A stretch of 64,000 nucleotides of DNA from Exiguobacterium artemiae 255-15. GTDB lineage: Bacteria; Bacillota; Bacilli; Exiguobacteriales; Exiguobacteriaceae. The notes under the pieces are model-generated. The model ran no database searches. It had not been told where the DNA came from and saw nothing but the letters and a program-made list of their open reading frames with translations. The position numbers and the translations under genes are program-made. Positions 18,015 to 27,280 of this stretch are shown in pieces. How positions within the stretch are numbered: the stretch's first letter is position 1; the number at the start of each line of letters is the position of its first letter. The stretch is from NCBI RefSeq assembly GCF_000019905.1, contig NC_010556.1, positions 2,970,137-3,034,136 on the forward strand, in the 5' to 3' direction.

Positions 18015-18046
18015 AACCCCGCTCTCTTCAAGAGAACGGGGTTTTG
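18015..18046 (+). terminator. hairpin terminator after ECF gene
   Basis: AACCCCG and CGGGGTT arms extend a TCTCT/AGAGA stem, followed by TTTTGTTATTTT. It is placed between convergent genes and may also serve mqo. Confidence 0.85.
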
Positions 18047-18064
18047 TTATTTTATATAATGTGT

Positions 18065-19558
18065 TTAACGAATCGGCTGTGCTTCCGTCAATTCGAGTGT
18101 TTTTGTTGTTTCGGCGTGGATTTGATCAAAGAGTTCCGGATTCGCGACGAGTGACGTGCCGTACGACGGAATCATTTCTTTGATTTTCGCTTCCCAGCTA
18201 GGCAGTTGATCCGGGAAACACTTGGCCAGCACTTCCAGCATGACCGGTACAGCTGTTGAAGCGCCTGGTGACGCACCGAGCAACGCTGCAACCGAACCGT
18301 CTGCCGCACTGACGACTTCCGTTCCGAACTGAAGTGCCCCCTTGCCTTGCGGTGTATCTTTGATGACCTGAACCCGTTGTCCGGCAACGACGACATCCCA
18401 GTCTTCCGTCTTCGCATTCGGGATGAACTCACGCAGTTCGTTCATCCGTTGTTCCGTCGACAGTAAGACCTGCTCGATCAAGTACTTCGTCAGTCCCATC
18501 TCTTTTGCTCCTGCCGCAAGCATCGTCAAGACATTGTTCGGTTTAACCGATGTGATCAAATCAAGATTCGATCCGGTTTTGAGGAACTTCGGCGAGAAGC
18601 CGGCGAACGGTCCGAATAACAATGACTTTTGACCGTCGATGTAACGTGTATCCAAGTGCGGGACAGACATCGGCGGTGCGCCGACTTTGGCTTTCCCGTA
18701 GACTTTCGCATGGTGACGCTCGGCGATTTCCGGGTTTTTACAGACGAGGAATAAGCCGCTGACCGGGAATCCGCCAATCTGTTTCGACTCCGGAATACCT
18801 GTTTTTTGAAGTAATGGCAGACTGCCGCCACCACCGCCGATAAAGACGAACTTCGCGGTATGATGTTCAATCCGGTTGTCGCGTTCGTTTTTGACTTTGA
18901 TTTCCCAGCCGCCGTCGACCCGTTTCAAGTCTTCGACACCGTGACCGTAGTTGATTTCGACATCGAGTTGTTTCAAGTGATCAAACAGAATCCGTGTCAG
19001 TGCTCCGAAATTGACGTCCGTTCCCGAATCGATTTTAGTTGCTGCGATCGGCTCCGGTGATGTCCGGCCTTCCATAATCAATGGAATCCATTCTTTCAGT
19101 TGCTCCGGATCTTCCGAAAATTCCATCCCTTTAAACAACGGATTAGCTGATAGCGCTTCCAATCGTTTTTTCAGGAACGTGACGTTTTCCGCGCCTTCGA
19201 CCATACTCATATGTGGAATCGGCATGATGAATTCTTTCGGATTCGGCAAGACTTGTTCTTTGACGAGGTGCGACCAGAATTGGCGCGACAGCTGGAACTG
19301 TTCGTTGACCTTGACTGCCTTGCTGATGTCGATCGTTCCGTCGGCATTTTCCGTCGTATAGTTCAGTTCGCAAAGTGCTGCGTGACCTGTCCCCGCGTTA
19401 TTCCATTCATTTGAACTTTCTTCCCCAGCACTCGCTAACTTCTCGAATACTTTAATCTTCATGTCTGGCGCAAGCTCTTTTAATAAGACCCCTAGTGTTG
19501 CGCTCATGACTCCGGCACCAATTAAAATAACATCTGTTTGTTTAGGCATACTGCTCAT
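18065..19558 (-). CDS. mqo: malate:quinone oxidoreductase, 497 aa
   Basis: A membrane-associated FAD enzyme that oxidises malate to oxaloacetate and reduces the quinone pool, bypassing NAD-malate dehydrogenase. The N-terminus has the FAD motif [21 protein letters not shown] and [17 protein letters not shown]. Family segments [35 protein letters not shown] and [19 protein letters not shown] are all intact. The start ATG at 19558 follows AGGAAGGAT. A cre-like site between promoter and start suggests glucose repression. Confidence 0.97.
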   Translation of the reverse strand: MSSMPKQTDVILIGAGVMSATLGVLLKELAPDMKIKVFEKLASAGEESSNEWNNAGTGHAALCELNYTTENADGTIDISKAVKVNEQFQLSRQFWSHLVKEQVLPNPKEFIMPIPHMSMVEGAENVTFLKKRLEALSANPLFKGMEFSEDPEQLKEWIPLIMEGRTSPEPIAATKIDSGTDVNFGALTRILFDHLKQLDVEINYGHGVEDLKRVDGGWEIKVKNERDNRIEHHTAKFVFIGGGGGSLPLLQKTGIPESKQIGGFPVSGLFLVCKNPEIAERHHAKVYGKAKVGAPPMSVPHLDTRYIDGQKSLLFGPFAGFSPKFLKTGSNLDLITSVKPNNVLTMLAAGAKEMGLTKYLIEQVLLSTEQRMNELREFIPNAKTEDWDVVVAGQRVQVIKDTPQGKGALQFGTEVVSAADGSVAALLGASPGASTAVPVMLEVLAKCFPDQLPSWEAKIKEMIPSYGTSLVANPELFDQIHAETTKTLELTEAQPIR

Positions 19559-19605
19559 GATATCCTTCCTATCCCCGTTTGATATTATGGACCTGTCATA
19601 CCAGT

Positions 19606-19619
19606 TGAAAGCGCTCGTA
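19606..19619 (-). promoter_or_regulatory. cre-like site upstream of mqo
   Basis: TGAAAGCGCTCGTA, with the T before it, fits the cre consensus WTGNAANCGNWNNCW with one mismatch. It lies about 50 bp before the mqo start and downstream of a TTATAC -10-like element (minus strand), the position expected for CcpA roadblock repression. Confidence 0.55.
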
Positions 19620-19795
19620 TGACGACAACTTACCTTTCCAGTATAACCCTATCACAGGTCGTTCATAAATTAAAATATCGGGTGTTTCCCACTAAAAATA
19701 AATCTGCTTTCCCTGAATTGAATACGCACATCCTGAGACATACTTTCAGGGAAAGCGGATATATACTCTTATAGAAGAAAAAGGGGGAACGATTC

Positions 19796-21309
19796 ATGGC
19801 GACACGCTGGATTTTCGGCAATCAACTCAGTCACAGCTTACCGCTTCTGACGGAAGCCGATCCGAAAGAGGACATCATCCTGATGGTCGAAGCAACGTCC
19901 CGCTCGACCTGGAAAGCGTATCATAAACAAAAACTGGTGCTGATTTTTTCAGCGATGCGTCATTTCGCAGACGAACTTCGGGACAAAGGATTTACGGTCG
20001 ATTACCGGGAAGCGGACTCGTTTGACGAAGCGTGGAAGCAGCACCAAAAGACGTACCAACCGACGCATCTCCTGTATACAGCTATCACAGACGAACCGAT
20101 GCGCCGTGCCCTGCAAAAATTTCAGGATACTCTCGCGAAAACGATCACCGTCGACGTCTGTTCCGACGTTCCGCTCTTTTTATTGACGCAGGACGAAGCC
20201 ATCGCACTGCTAGGGGATAAACCGTGGAAGATGGACCGCTTTTACCGGCAGCTCCGAAAACATCGCCGCTTGTTGATGAACGGAAACAAACCGATTGGAG
20301 GAAAATGGTCGTTTGATGCAGAGAATCGAAAGCCGGCGAAGGACGATGTGGATTTTAAAGCACCGATCCGATTCCGACCGGATCAGATCACGCGTGATGT
20401 CATCCACAAAGTCGAGACGACGTTTGCCGATCATCCAGTCAGCTTGAGACGTTCCACTGGCCGGTCACCCGAACAGAAGCCCAGCGCGCGCTCGCCCGGT
20501 TCATTGAAGAACAGCTAGAGACATTCGGCACTTATCAGGATGCGATGCTGACCGGAGAGGATACGTTATCGCACTCCTTGCTCTCCTCGTCGATCAATAT
20601 CGGCTTACTGTCACCGGACGAAGTCATTAAAGCCGCGGCCGCCGCACTGGAAGAACAGAACGCACCGCTCAACGCTGTTGAAGGATTCATCCGGCAAATT
20701 CTCGGTTGGCGCGAATACATGCGGGCGGTTTATTTAAGTGAAATGCCGGGGTACGAACAGGTCAATGTCCTCAAACACAACCGTGACTTGCCGGACTTCT
20801 TCTGGGATGGCGAAACAAAGATGACGTGTGTCGCGGAGTCGCTGCGACCTGTCATCGAAACGGCGCACAATCATCACATCCAGCGGCTGATGGTGCTCGG
20901 GAACTTTGCTAATCTGTTTGAGATTTCCCCGCAACAGACAGCAGACTGGTTCAACGAAATGTATATCGATGCCTATGATTGGGTCGTCCTGCCGAATGTC
21001 CTTGGCATGGCCTTGCATGCCGACGGTGGTCTCCTGTCGACGAGCCTCGGCGAACTATATCCATAAGATGAGCGATTACTGCGGGAACTGTCCCTTTAAC
21101 CAGAAGGATGCGCTTGGCGACAATGCCTGTCCCTTCAACGCCTTATACTGGGACTTCTCGCCCGGCACGAGGAACGTTTCGCCGGTAACCAACGGATGTC
21201 GATGATGTACCGGCAGTGGGCAAAACGGGATAAAAGCGATCAGCAGGCGATTCGCAAAAAAGCGACCTCCTTGAAGAAACAGCTGGCGGATGGCAAATTT
21301 CACAGCTGA
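19796..21309 (+). pseudogene. cryptochrome/photolyase-related FeS protein, inactivated
   Basis: The original protein was about 500 aa of the photolyase-related DPRP group (bacterial FeS-type (6-4) photolyase/CryB-like). The N-terminus is intact (RWIFGNQLSHSLPLL, LVEATSRSTWKAYHKQKL-type antenna domain). Three lesions break it. A one-base loss near 20447 moves SLETFHWPV out of frame. A short deletion near 21035-21050 removes the segment before NYIHKMSDYC. A one-base change near 21151 splits ALYWDF from LARHEERF. Between lesions the FAD domain and the iron-sulfur cysteines (DYCGNCPFN, DNACPFN) read cleanly, so the decay is recent. The end at 21309 is the stop of the restored frame. Confidence 0.85.
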
Positions 21310-21326
21310 GTATCGTCTCAACAAAT

Positions 21327-21371
21327 AAGACCCGGTTCCCTGCCTTACTTGGCGGGGAATCGGGTCTTTGT
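21327..21371. terminator. strong hairpin between pseudogene and permease
   Basis: An 18-bp nearly perfect stem (AAGACCCGGTTCCCTGCC against GGCGGGGAATCGGGTCTT) with a 6-base loop, flanked by T on the right and A on the left; it can act in both directions. Confidence 0.88.
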
Positions 21372-21387
21372 TTATTTCCTTGATGCA

Positions 21388-22755
21388 TTACGCACTGTGA
21401 CGCTCTGCTTTTTGATGTTTTTTCGTCCGCAGCTGATACAGGATAAACAATCCGATGAACCAGACCGGTGTCAGGAGCAAGGCCGGACGTGTTTCGTCCG
21501 CGACGAGCATGACGATTAAAATCAGTGTAAACAGACCGAGCACGAGGTAGTTGACGAACGGTGTCAACGGCGCTTTGAATGTTGAGGCGGCATGCAATTC
21601 CGGCTGTGTTTTCTTGTATTTCAAGTGACAGACGAGAATGACACCCCAGACCCAAATGAAACAGATTGCACTGATCGTTGTGACGATGCTGAACGCTTGT
21701 CCCGGAAGTAATTTACTCAACAGAGCCCCACCCGAGACGACCAGCGTCGAGACGAACAACGCATTCGCCGGCACATGATTTTTATTGAGCTTTGAAAATG
21801 ATTGAGGTGCCTGTTTTTGATTCCCGAGATTATAGAGAATCCGGCTCGTTGAGAACATTCCGCTGTTACAAGCAGATGCGGCTGATGTCAGAACGACGAA
21901 GTTGATGATTCCGGCCGCGACCGGAATCCCGATCAGACTAAACGTTTTGACGAACGGGCTTTCCGTTGCGTTCAGTCCGGTCCACGGATTGATCATCAAG
22001 AGGACAAGCAAGGCACCGACGTAGAAGAACAAAATCCGTAGCGGAATTTTATTGATTGCGGACGGAATGTTCTTTTTCGGATCAGCCGTTTCGGCGGCCG
22101 AGACACCGACCAGTTCCACTCCGACATAAGCGAAGACGACCATTTGGAACGACAACAGGAATCCGGTGACACCGTTCGGGAACATCCCGCCGTGCTGCCA
22201 CAAGTTCTTGACCGTGACCGGTCCTGCATCCGTATTAAAGCCGATCACGAGCAAGACGATTCCGACACCGATCAAAGCCAAAATCGTGACGACTTTGATC
22301 AAGGCGAACCAAAACTCGAGTTCTCCAAACAGTTTGACCGTCAGGAGATTAAAGCCGAGTAAGATCAACAGGGCGATAACGGCCGGAATCCATTGCGGGA
22401 TATCAAACCAGTATTTGACGTAAACACCAACGGCGATCACGTCGGCCATCGCTGTCATGATCCAGCAGAACCAATACGTCCAGCCGGTTACGAACGCGGC
22501 GCGCGGTCCGAGATAATCTTCCGCGATATCCGTCAGGGACTGATAACCGGCTTTTGACAACAGTAACTCTCCGAGTGCCCGCATGACGAAGAAAATCGCA
22601 ATCCCGACAAGCAGATAAGCAAATACGATTGACGGTCCCGCCAACTGAATCGCTTTCCCAGACCCTAAAAACAACCCTGTTCCAATCGTTCCACCAATCG
22701 CAATCAATTGGACATGACGATTCGATAAATCCCGCTTTAATCCTTGCTGTTCCAA
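21388..22755 (-). CDS. cycA: D-serine/D-alanine/glycine:H+ symporter, CycA/AapA type, 455 aa
   Basis: A 12-TM APC-family amino-acid permease. It follows E. coli CycA closely along its length: LSNRHVQLIAIGGTIGTGLFLGSGK in TM1, FFVMRALGELLLS, GWTYWFCWIMTAMADVIAVGVY, ELVGVSAAETADPKKNIPSAINKIP and the late DETRPALLLTPVWFI. CycA proteins import glycine, D-alanine and D-serine. The glycine riboswitch directly upstream independently supports glycine as a substrate. B. subtilis calls its homologue AapA. It is monocistronic. Confidence 0.88.
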   Translation of the reverse strand: MEQQGLKRDLSNRHVQLIAIGGTIGTGLFLGSGKAIQLAGPSIVFAYLLVGIAIFFVMRALGELLLSKAGYQSLTDIAEDYLGPRAAFVTGWTYWFCWIMTAMADVIAVGVYVKYWFDIPQWIPAVIALLILLGFNLLTVKLFGELEFWFALIKVVTILALIGVGIVLLVIGFNTDAGPVTVKNLWQHGGMFPNGVTGFLLSFQMVVFAYVGVELVGVSAAETADPKKNIPSAINKIPLRILFFYVGALLVLLMINPWTGLNATESPFVKTFSLIGIPVAAGIINFVVLTSAASACNSGMFSTSRILYNLGNQKQAPQSFSKLNKNHVPANALFVSTLVVSGGALLSKLLPGQAFSIVTTISAICFIWVWGVILVCHLKYKKTQPELHAASTFKAPLTPFVNYLVLGLFTLILIVMLVADETRPALLLTPVWFIGLFILYQLRTKKHQKAERHSA

Positions 22756-22819
22756 ACCTGAACTCCTCCTTTGATGATCTCTCTGTTTTCCCCCGGTCAG
22801 ACTGTTCTGTCAGTCCAAC

Positions 22820-22850
22820 AAAAAAAGAGACTGGACGGGTGTCCAATCTC
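22820..22850 (-). terminator. riboswitch expression-platform terminator
   Basis: On the minus strand GAGATTGGAC pairs with GTCCAGTCTC around ACCC, followed by seven T. It lies between the glycine aptamer and the permease start, about 65 bp before the ATG, so it can control read-through. Confidence 0.88.
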
Positions 22851-22914
22851 AAAAAAATCATCAGAATAACAAATAATCATTTTCCGGTCGGCAAAGCCAA
22901 CACAAAAAATAAAG

Positions 22915-23030
22915 ATTTAGTACTCTTCTGTCCTTTTGCCTGAGATTGTGAACCCTTCGGCGCCGTTTACACGGTCTCTCCAGAAGCTGCTCCTGCCATA
23001 GTGTGACCCATGACAATCATAGCTTTCTCT
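22915..23030 (-). ncRNA. glycine riboswitch (single aptamer)
   Basis: On the minus strand the gcvT-type consensus is plain: GGAGAGACC, GGCGCCGAAGG, CAATCTCAGGCAAAAGGACAG. P1 forms between CTTCTG and CAGAAG (22981-22986 with 22925-22930). Only one full aptamer is present; the sequence just 5' of it (TCATGGGTCACACTATGGCAGG region) may be the reduced ghost aptamer seen in singletons. The terminator downstream indicates transcriptional control of the permease. Confidence 0.93.
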
Positions 23031-23211
23031 TTTTATTCGGTTACTGAGGTGACATAATCACCTGAATTGTTTCTAATACTAGTAATCTTATGATTGTTTG
23101 TCAACCGTTTTATTTTATTTTTTCATTTCTTCTTTCATAACGTGAAACAGGACTTTGCGTACGTTTTCCAGAAGTCTCCTACAAAGACTACAGCAGGAGG
23201 AGGAACTGATC

Positions 23212-23766
23212 GTGAAGACATATTATGTCATCCGCCATTGCGAAGCAACCGGACAAGCACATGATGCTCCGTTGACGAAACAAGGTTACAAACAAGCAGA
23301 CGCACTCACCGGTTTTTTCAAAACCATCCCAGTCGACCGGATTTTATCCAGTCCGTTCCGCCGGGCACAGGAAACGATTTTACCTGTCGCCGCTCTCCAG
23401 GATTGTCCGGTTGAAATCGAGGATCAGCTCCAAGAACGAATCCTCAGCACCTCGCCATTAAGCGATTGGTGTTCCGCTTTACAAGAAACGTTCGTCGATT
23501 TCGATCTCCGCTTTCCCGGCGGTGAATCGAGTCGTGAAGTGATGGAGCGGATGACGTCTGTTCTGAAAGAAGCATCGTTGCATCCGGCCCGTCATACGGT
23601 GCTTGTGACACATGGAAACGCAATGGCTTTATTGTTGCACACCATCGATTCAACCTTTGGCTACGATGACTGGCAGCAATTGCAGAACCCTGATGTGTAC
23701 CGTCTCGTTCAGACTGCCGACGGGATGACCTGTGAACAGATGACGCTTCATCAAACCAAAACGTAA
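23212..23766 (+). CDS. histidine phosphatase (phosphoglycerate-mutase-like), 184 aa
   Basis: A branch-1 histidine phosphatase. The catalytic RHG motif appears as YYVIRHCEATG with His near residue 8 and Cys replacing the usual Gly. The second Arg is in SSPFRRAQETI, the acid is in FPGGESSREVMERM and the second His in VLVTHGNAMALLLH. Substrate is unknown. The start is a GTG at 23212 behind a strong AGGAGGAGG; the frame is open further upstream but without a site. The Cys in RHCE is an accepted variant (some GpmB-like proteins have RHxE). Confidence 0.85.
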   Translation: MKTYYVIRHCEATGQAHDAPLTKQGYKQADALTGFFKTIPVDRILSSPFRRAQETILPVAALQDCPVEIEDQLQERILSTSPLSDWCSALQETFVDFDLRFPGGESSREVMERMTSVLKEASLHPARHTVLVTHGNAMALLLHTIDSTFGYDDWQQLQNPDVYRLVQTADGMTCEQMTLHQTKT

Positions 23767-23769
23767 ACA

Positions 23770-24002
23770 AGTGACAGACATTTTTTCAAGTATTCGATAA
23801 ACGCATACAATTACTTTTGATCTATTCTTTTAACTTATGGAAAACATAAGAATTATCTATTTTACTTCCCCTTCGAACTCGACTACATTTAACGAATTGA
23901 TAACAAAGTGAAGTAGTTCGAATCCCTGTCAGACAGGGATTTATCTTAAGAAAAGAAGGCGTACATTAGTCTACACAATCTAATCATGCACGAAAAGGGT
24001 AT
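23770..24002. other. intergenic region with small hairpin
   Basis: No gene is seen in this 230-bp A+T-rich stretch. A perfect AATCCCTG/CAGGGATT hairpin with a 5-base loop (about 23921-23941) lies ahead of the MFS remnant. The sequence TTCGAATCCC before it recalls a tRNA T-arm, but the rest of a tRNA is absent. Confidence 0.4.
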
Positions 24003-24005
24003 TTG

Positions 24006-24429
24006 ATGATGGCCGTTCTCTGGTTCGCTTATGCGACGTTCACCATGAATTGGGTCGCCGGGTCTTCCTTGACACCACAGATCACGGTCCATTTTTTCGA
24101 TGACCGGACCGTCAATCCGTTGATTTCGCAACTCGTCAACTATTCGATTACGACGGCACGTGTCTTCGCGAACATCTTGGCGGCACTCATCCTGATGAAG
24201 CTCGGACCAAAAAAAAGCACCGATGCTGGCCCTGTTGTGCCTGATGATGTCAATCATCGCCACCTATCTTCTAAACTACTGGGCGTATACGGCAGCCCGG
24301 ATGATCATCGGACTTGGGGGCTCGATGGTCGTCGTTTTCCTCAGCTGTTCGACGTACCTGATCTTTAGTTTCTTTTTACCGGAAACCAAACCGAAACAAT
24401 CGGTTCCGGCTTCGAAAAAAACAGCCTGA
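24006..24429 (+). pseudogene. MFS transporter remnant with frameshift and internal deletion
   Basis: The N-terminal third of an MFS transporter is recognisable (VLWFAYATFTMNWVAGSSLTPQIT, then helices 2-3). At an A8 run (24208-24215) the frame slips by one; with seven A the sequence continues as GPKKAPMLALLCLMMSIIATYLLNYWAYTAARM. After helix 4 (GLGGSMVVVFLS) the text jumps to what looks like the last helix and tail of the protein (STYLIFSFFLPETK), so about two thirds of the gene is gone. No function is expected. A terminator shared with the NUDIX gene follows. Confidence 0.8.
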
Positions 24430-24433
24430 TTGC

Positions 24434-24472
24434 AAACGATCCCCAGTGTCGCACGCGACCTGGGGATCGTTT
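24434..24472. terminator. bidirectional terminator
   Basis: AAACGATCCCCA and TGGGGATCGTTT form a perfect 12-bp stem between the MFS remnant and the convergent NUDIX gene. Confidence 0.88.
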
Positions 24473-24989
24473 ATTTTTGGTGGGCGCCGTATTGATAGCG
24501 CAGTATGAATAACAACCGGATCAACGGTTCATGGTACGAAATGAACGTTCCTTCCCGTATGCCGGCAATGATGTCGTCTTCCGTCGCCCACTTGACGGCT
24601 TGGACTTCTTCTTCCTGTAACGTCAGTGTCGCCAAATCAACGTCTGTTTCGATTAAGTAATAGTCGTCAAACCCGACCTCAAACGGAACCGTCAACTGTG
24701 GACGCCGTCCGGCGAACGACAGGGACAATCCGAGTTCCTCAAACAATTCACGTTCCGCCGCTGTTTGACTCGTATCGCCTGCTGTCGCACTGCCGCCGAC
24801 GCTGAGATCCCACATGTTCGGCCAGCCCTCTTTGAACGGCTGACGGTGCTGAATCAACATCTGTCCCTGTTTGTTGAACAAGCAGATGTGGACAGTAAGA
24901 TGGTAATCGCCATCTTTTAATTCTGTTCCACGCGGCCAGGTCCGTCCTGTTTTCTCGCGGTCTGCCGTATAAATATCCCATCGTTCCAT
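24471..24989 (-). CDS. NUDIX hydrolase (IPP-isomerase-like), 172 aa
   Basis: A NUDIX protein with the box G-x5-D-x7-RELFEELGL starting at GSATAGD; the first Glu of the consensus is an Asp here while the metal-binding RELxEE is intact. The N-terminus (MERWDIYTADREKTG) and WPNMWDLSVGG match the YfcD/idi-like subgroup that removes pyrophosphate from nucleotide sugars or related compounds. Substrate is unknown. Its ATG directly follows the stop of the LURP-one gene, with a GGGGGGAAG site inside that gene, so it is translated from the same mRNA. Confidence 0.85.
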   Translation of the reverse strand: MERWDIYTADREKTGRTWPRGTELKDGDYHLTVHICLFNKQGQMLIQHRQPFKEGWPNMWDLSVGGSATAGDTSQTAAERELFEELGLSLSFAGRRPQLTVPFEVGFDDYYLIETDVDLATLTLQEEEVQAVKWATEDDIIAGIREGTFISYHEPLIRLLFILRYQYGAHQK

Positions 24990-25499
24990 TTACTTCTTCC
25001 CCCCTGCCCAATTGTCCGCAAACAGCGTCGCGACAGTTTTGTCTGCTTTCGCCCGATCGAGTCCGAGGACGACACTTAAAAACAGTGTCTCCGCCGCCTC
25101 ATCAAACAGTGTCAGTTCGTACTGTTTTCCGAAACGGACCCACCGTCTTTTGCCTTGCCCGATTTTATTTCCCTGATACGTGACACTAAACGTCATCGTC
25201 GCCCAGTTGATGTCGATTTGCAGGTCCCGACTGTCAATCCGATAATCCGCAAACATCAAAAATCCTGTTTTTTGAATGGTCGCAACGACACGCCCGTCGA
25301 CTTCCACAAGGATATGCGGCAACATGCTGAATGTCTGTTTCGTTACGCGGCCGACCTCGGCTTCTTCCTGTACGAGTTGCCAGTTTTTCTGCATTTGCAA
25401 CAACTGTCCGGTCACTTCATGCGTGACGTGTCCGGCTTCGTCTTGGATTGTAAAACGTCGTTTCAACTCCATCGTCTGCTTCATCAAAAGTGATTTCAT
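24990..25499 (-). CDS. LURP-one-related (YxjI-like) protein, 169 aa
   Basis: The protein shows the LOR/Tubby-like beta-barrel pattern (PF04525): short beta strands RRFTIQDEAGHVTHEVTG, IQKTGFLMFADYRI and a C-terminal helix AAETLFLSVVLGLDRAK that would sit in the barrel. B. subtilis YxjI is the named relative; its function is not known. It is a paralogue of the next gene upstream, sharing order of strands and the WVRFG/WLSFG segment. CAGGAGAG lies just before the ATG. It is followed at once by the NUDIX gene. Confidence 0.75.
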   Translation of the reverse strand: MKSLLMKQTMELKRRFTIQDEAGHVTHEVTGQLLQMQKNWQLVQEEAEVGRVTKQTFSMLPHILVEVDGRVVATIQKTGFLMFADYRIDSRDLQIDINWATMTFSVTYQGNKIGQGKRRWVRFGKQYELTLFDEAAETLFLSVVLGLDRAKADKTVATLFADNWAGGKK

Positions 25500-25516
25500 G
25501 CTTCTCTCCTGTTCTG

Positions 25517-26002
25517 TTAAGATGATGCGTTTGCCGCATCATCTGCCTTCACACAATCAATTGCAACGACGAGTGCAATCAGAATCGTCTCCATCGCGGC
25601 ATCGATTACCTGAATTTCATAGCTGTCGCCAAACGACAACCACTTTTTCTCAACCTGTCCAACGACTTCCCCTTGCCGCTTGACCTGGAAATCCATGTCC
25701 CACCAGTTTCCGTCAATCTCGATTCCGGCTGCGTCAATCGTATAACGGGCTTTGAACAACGAAAATTCCTTTTCAATCGTCATCGTTTGTCCATCAACCT
25801 CAACAAAAAACTTCGGTCGGAGACTGAGCGTTTTTTTCGTGATCGTTGCAATTTCTTTCCCGTCCGTCGTCGTAATCGAAAACGACTTCGGAATTTTCAT
25901 GAAGCTGCCTTCGACGAGATACTGATCCTGCTCCTGTTCATTCTTGATCGAAAAACGGCCTCGTAAACTGAGTGCTTTTTGTTTCATGTACAGTGTATGC
26001 AT
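25517..26002 (-). CDS. LURP-one-related (YxjI-like) protein, 161 aa
   Basis: This is the more typical YxjI-like member of the tandem pair: MKQKALSLRGRFSIKNEQEQDQYLVEGSF, then KKTLSLRPKFFVEVDGQ, IEKEFSLFKARYTI, WDMDFQVKRQGEVVG, and the buried C-terminal helix MDTILIALVVAIDC-like segment AMETILIALVVAID. The fold is known from Tubby-like and LURP-one structures; the cellular job is not. The first ATG (26002) has AAAGGATG upstream. It starts a three-gene minus-strand unit: LOR, LOR, NUDIX. Confidence 0.8.
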   Translation of the reverse strand: MHTLYMKQKALSLRGRFSIKNEQEQDQYLVEGSFMKIPKSFSITTTDGKEIATITKKTLSLRPKFFVEVDGQTMTIEKEFSLFKARYTIDAAGIEIDGNWWDMDFQVKRQGEVVGQVEKKWLSFGDSYEIQVIDAAMETILIALVVAIDCVKADDAANASS

Positions 26003-26226
26003 GGAGAACTCATCCTTTCCTGGCGACTGTGTTACACCTATTACGACATAACCGGACTAAAAGATTCATTTCTGCTTTCCTTTATGTGGTTTCGCCAAAC
26101 GGCTTCAACATTCCCGCCTGCAAAGCTTGTCTCCTTGCACTTTTTGTCCAATACGCTTAAAGTATATAGTTGATGAAATTTTAATTGAGCAAAACGAATT
26201 ACCTTAAGGAAAGGGTTTTATATACG

Positions 26227-27222
26227 ATGAAAAACAACTTTTGGCAGGACCTGCCACGACCATTTTTTGTACTTGCTCCAATGGAAGATGTCACGGACGT
26301 CGTCTTCCGTCACGTCGTCGCGAAAGCGGCACGTCCGGATGTCTTCTTCACTGAATTTACGAATACGGAAAGTTACTGTCATCCAAAAGGCAAACAGAGT
26401 GTCCGCGGACGCCTTGAGTTCACGGAAGATGAACAGCCGATGGTCGCCCATATTTGGGGCGACAAACCGGAATATTTCCGTGAAATGAGTATCGGGATGG
26501 CGGAAATGGGCTTTAAGGGAATCGACATCAACATGGGTTGCCCGGTTCAGAACGTCGCCGTCAACGGAAAGGGATCGGGACTGATCAACCGCCCCGACGT
26601 CGCCGCTGAACTGATTCAAGCAGCGAAAGCCGGCGGTCTGCCGGTCAGCGTCAAGACACGCCTCGGTTATTCCAAAGTCGAAGAATGGCATGACTGGTTA
26701 CGCCACATTCTTGAACAGGACATCGCCAACCTGTCGATTCACCTGCGGACGCGTAAAGAAATGAGTGCGGTCCCGGCCCATTTCGAACTGATTCCGGAAA
26801 TCAAGAAGCTCCGCGATGAAGTGGCACCACAGACACTCTTGACGATCAACGGCGACATCAACGACCGTCAACACGGTCTTGAACTCGTCGAGCAGTACGG
26901 TGTCGACGGTGTCATGATCGGACGCGGGATTTTCCATAACCCGTTCGCGTTCGAAGTTGAAAAGAAAGACCATTCGAGCGAAGAATTACTGGATCTGTTG
27001 CGTCTGCAACTCGACTTACATGATCAGTATTCATCTGAATTCGAACCGCGTCTTTTCAAACCGCTCCGCCGGTTCTTCAAGATTTATGTCCGCGGTTTCC
27101 GCGGGGCGAGCGAATTACGCGCCCGTCTGATGGATACGAATTCAACGGACGATGTTCGTGCTTTGCTTGACGAATTCGTCGAACAAGAAGGCATTCACGC
27201 TGTTAATTCGTTTTCGATTTAA
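26227..27222 (+). CDS. dus: tRNA-dihydrouridine synthase, 331 aa
   Basis: An FMN enzyme that reduces uridine in tRNA D-loops. The TIM-barrel signature [15 protein letters not shown] is at the start, [11 protein letters not shown] follows, the catalytic Cys is in [19 protein letters not shown], and the FMN phosphate site is [18 protein letters not shown]. The C-terminal helical domain is present. The sequence is closest to the single-protein group in B. subtilis (YfjN-like); the modified position cannot be assigned. The ATG at 26227 is chosen because an AAGGAAAGGG lies directly upstream, inside the longer open frame. Confidence 0.93.
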   Translation: MKNNFWQDLPRPFFVLAPMEDVTDVVFRHVVAKAARPDVFFTEFTNTESYCHPKGKQSVRGRLEFTEDEQPMVAHIWGDKPEYFREMSIGMAEMGFKGIDINMGCPVQNVAVNGKGSGLINRPDVAAELIQAAKAGGLPVSVKTRLGYSKVEEWHDWLRHILEQDIANLSIHLRTRKEMSAVPAHFELIPEIKKLRDEVAPQTLLTINGDINDRQHGLELVEQYGVDGVMIGRGIFHNPFAFEVEKKDHSSEELLDLLRLQLDLHDQYSSEFEPRLFKPLRRFFKIYVRGFRGASELRARLMDTNSTDDVRALLDEFVEQEGIHAVNSFSI

Positions 27223-27241
27223 AGATTTGAATTGAACATGC

Positions 27242-27275
27242 AAAAGAGCAAGGCATCGCGCCTTGCTCTTTTCTT
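27242..27275. terminator. dus terminator (bidirectional)
   Basis: AAAAGAGCAAGGC and GCCTTGCTCTTTT form a perfect 13-bp stem around ATCGC, between convergent genes. Confidence 0.93.
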
Positions 27276-27280
27276 TGTCG

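Noticed and set aside
23905..23945. tRNA 3' half (TTCGAATCCC)
   Set aside because: The T-stem does not pair and no acceptor, D or anticodon arm is present.
24208..24215. A8 run as a phase-variation switch in the MFS gene
   Set aside because: Even with the frame restored the protein lacks most of its helices, so switching would not yield a working transporter.
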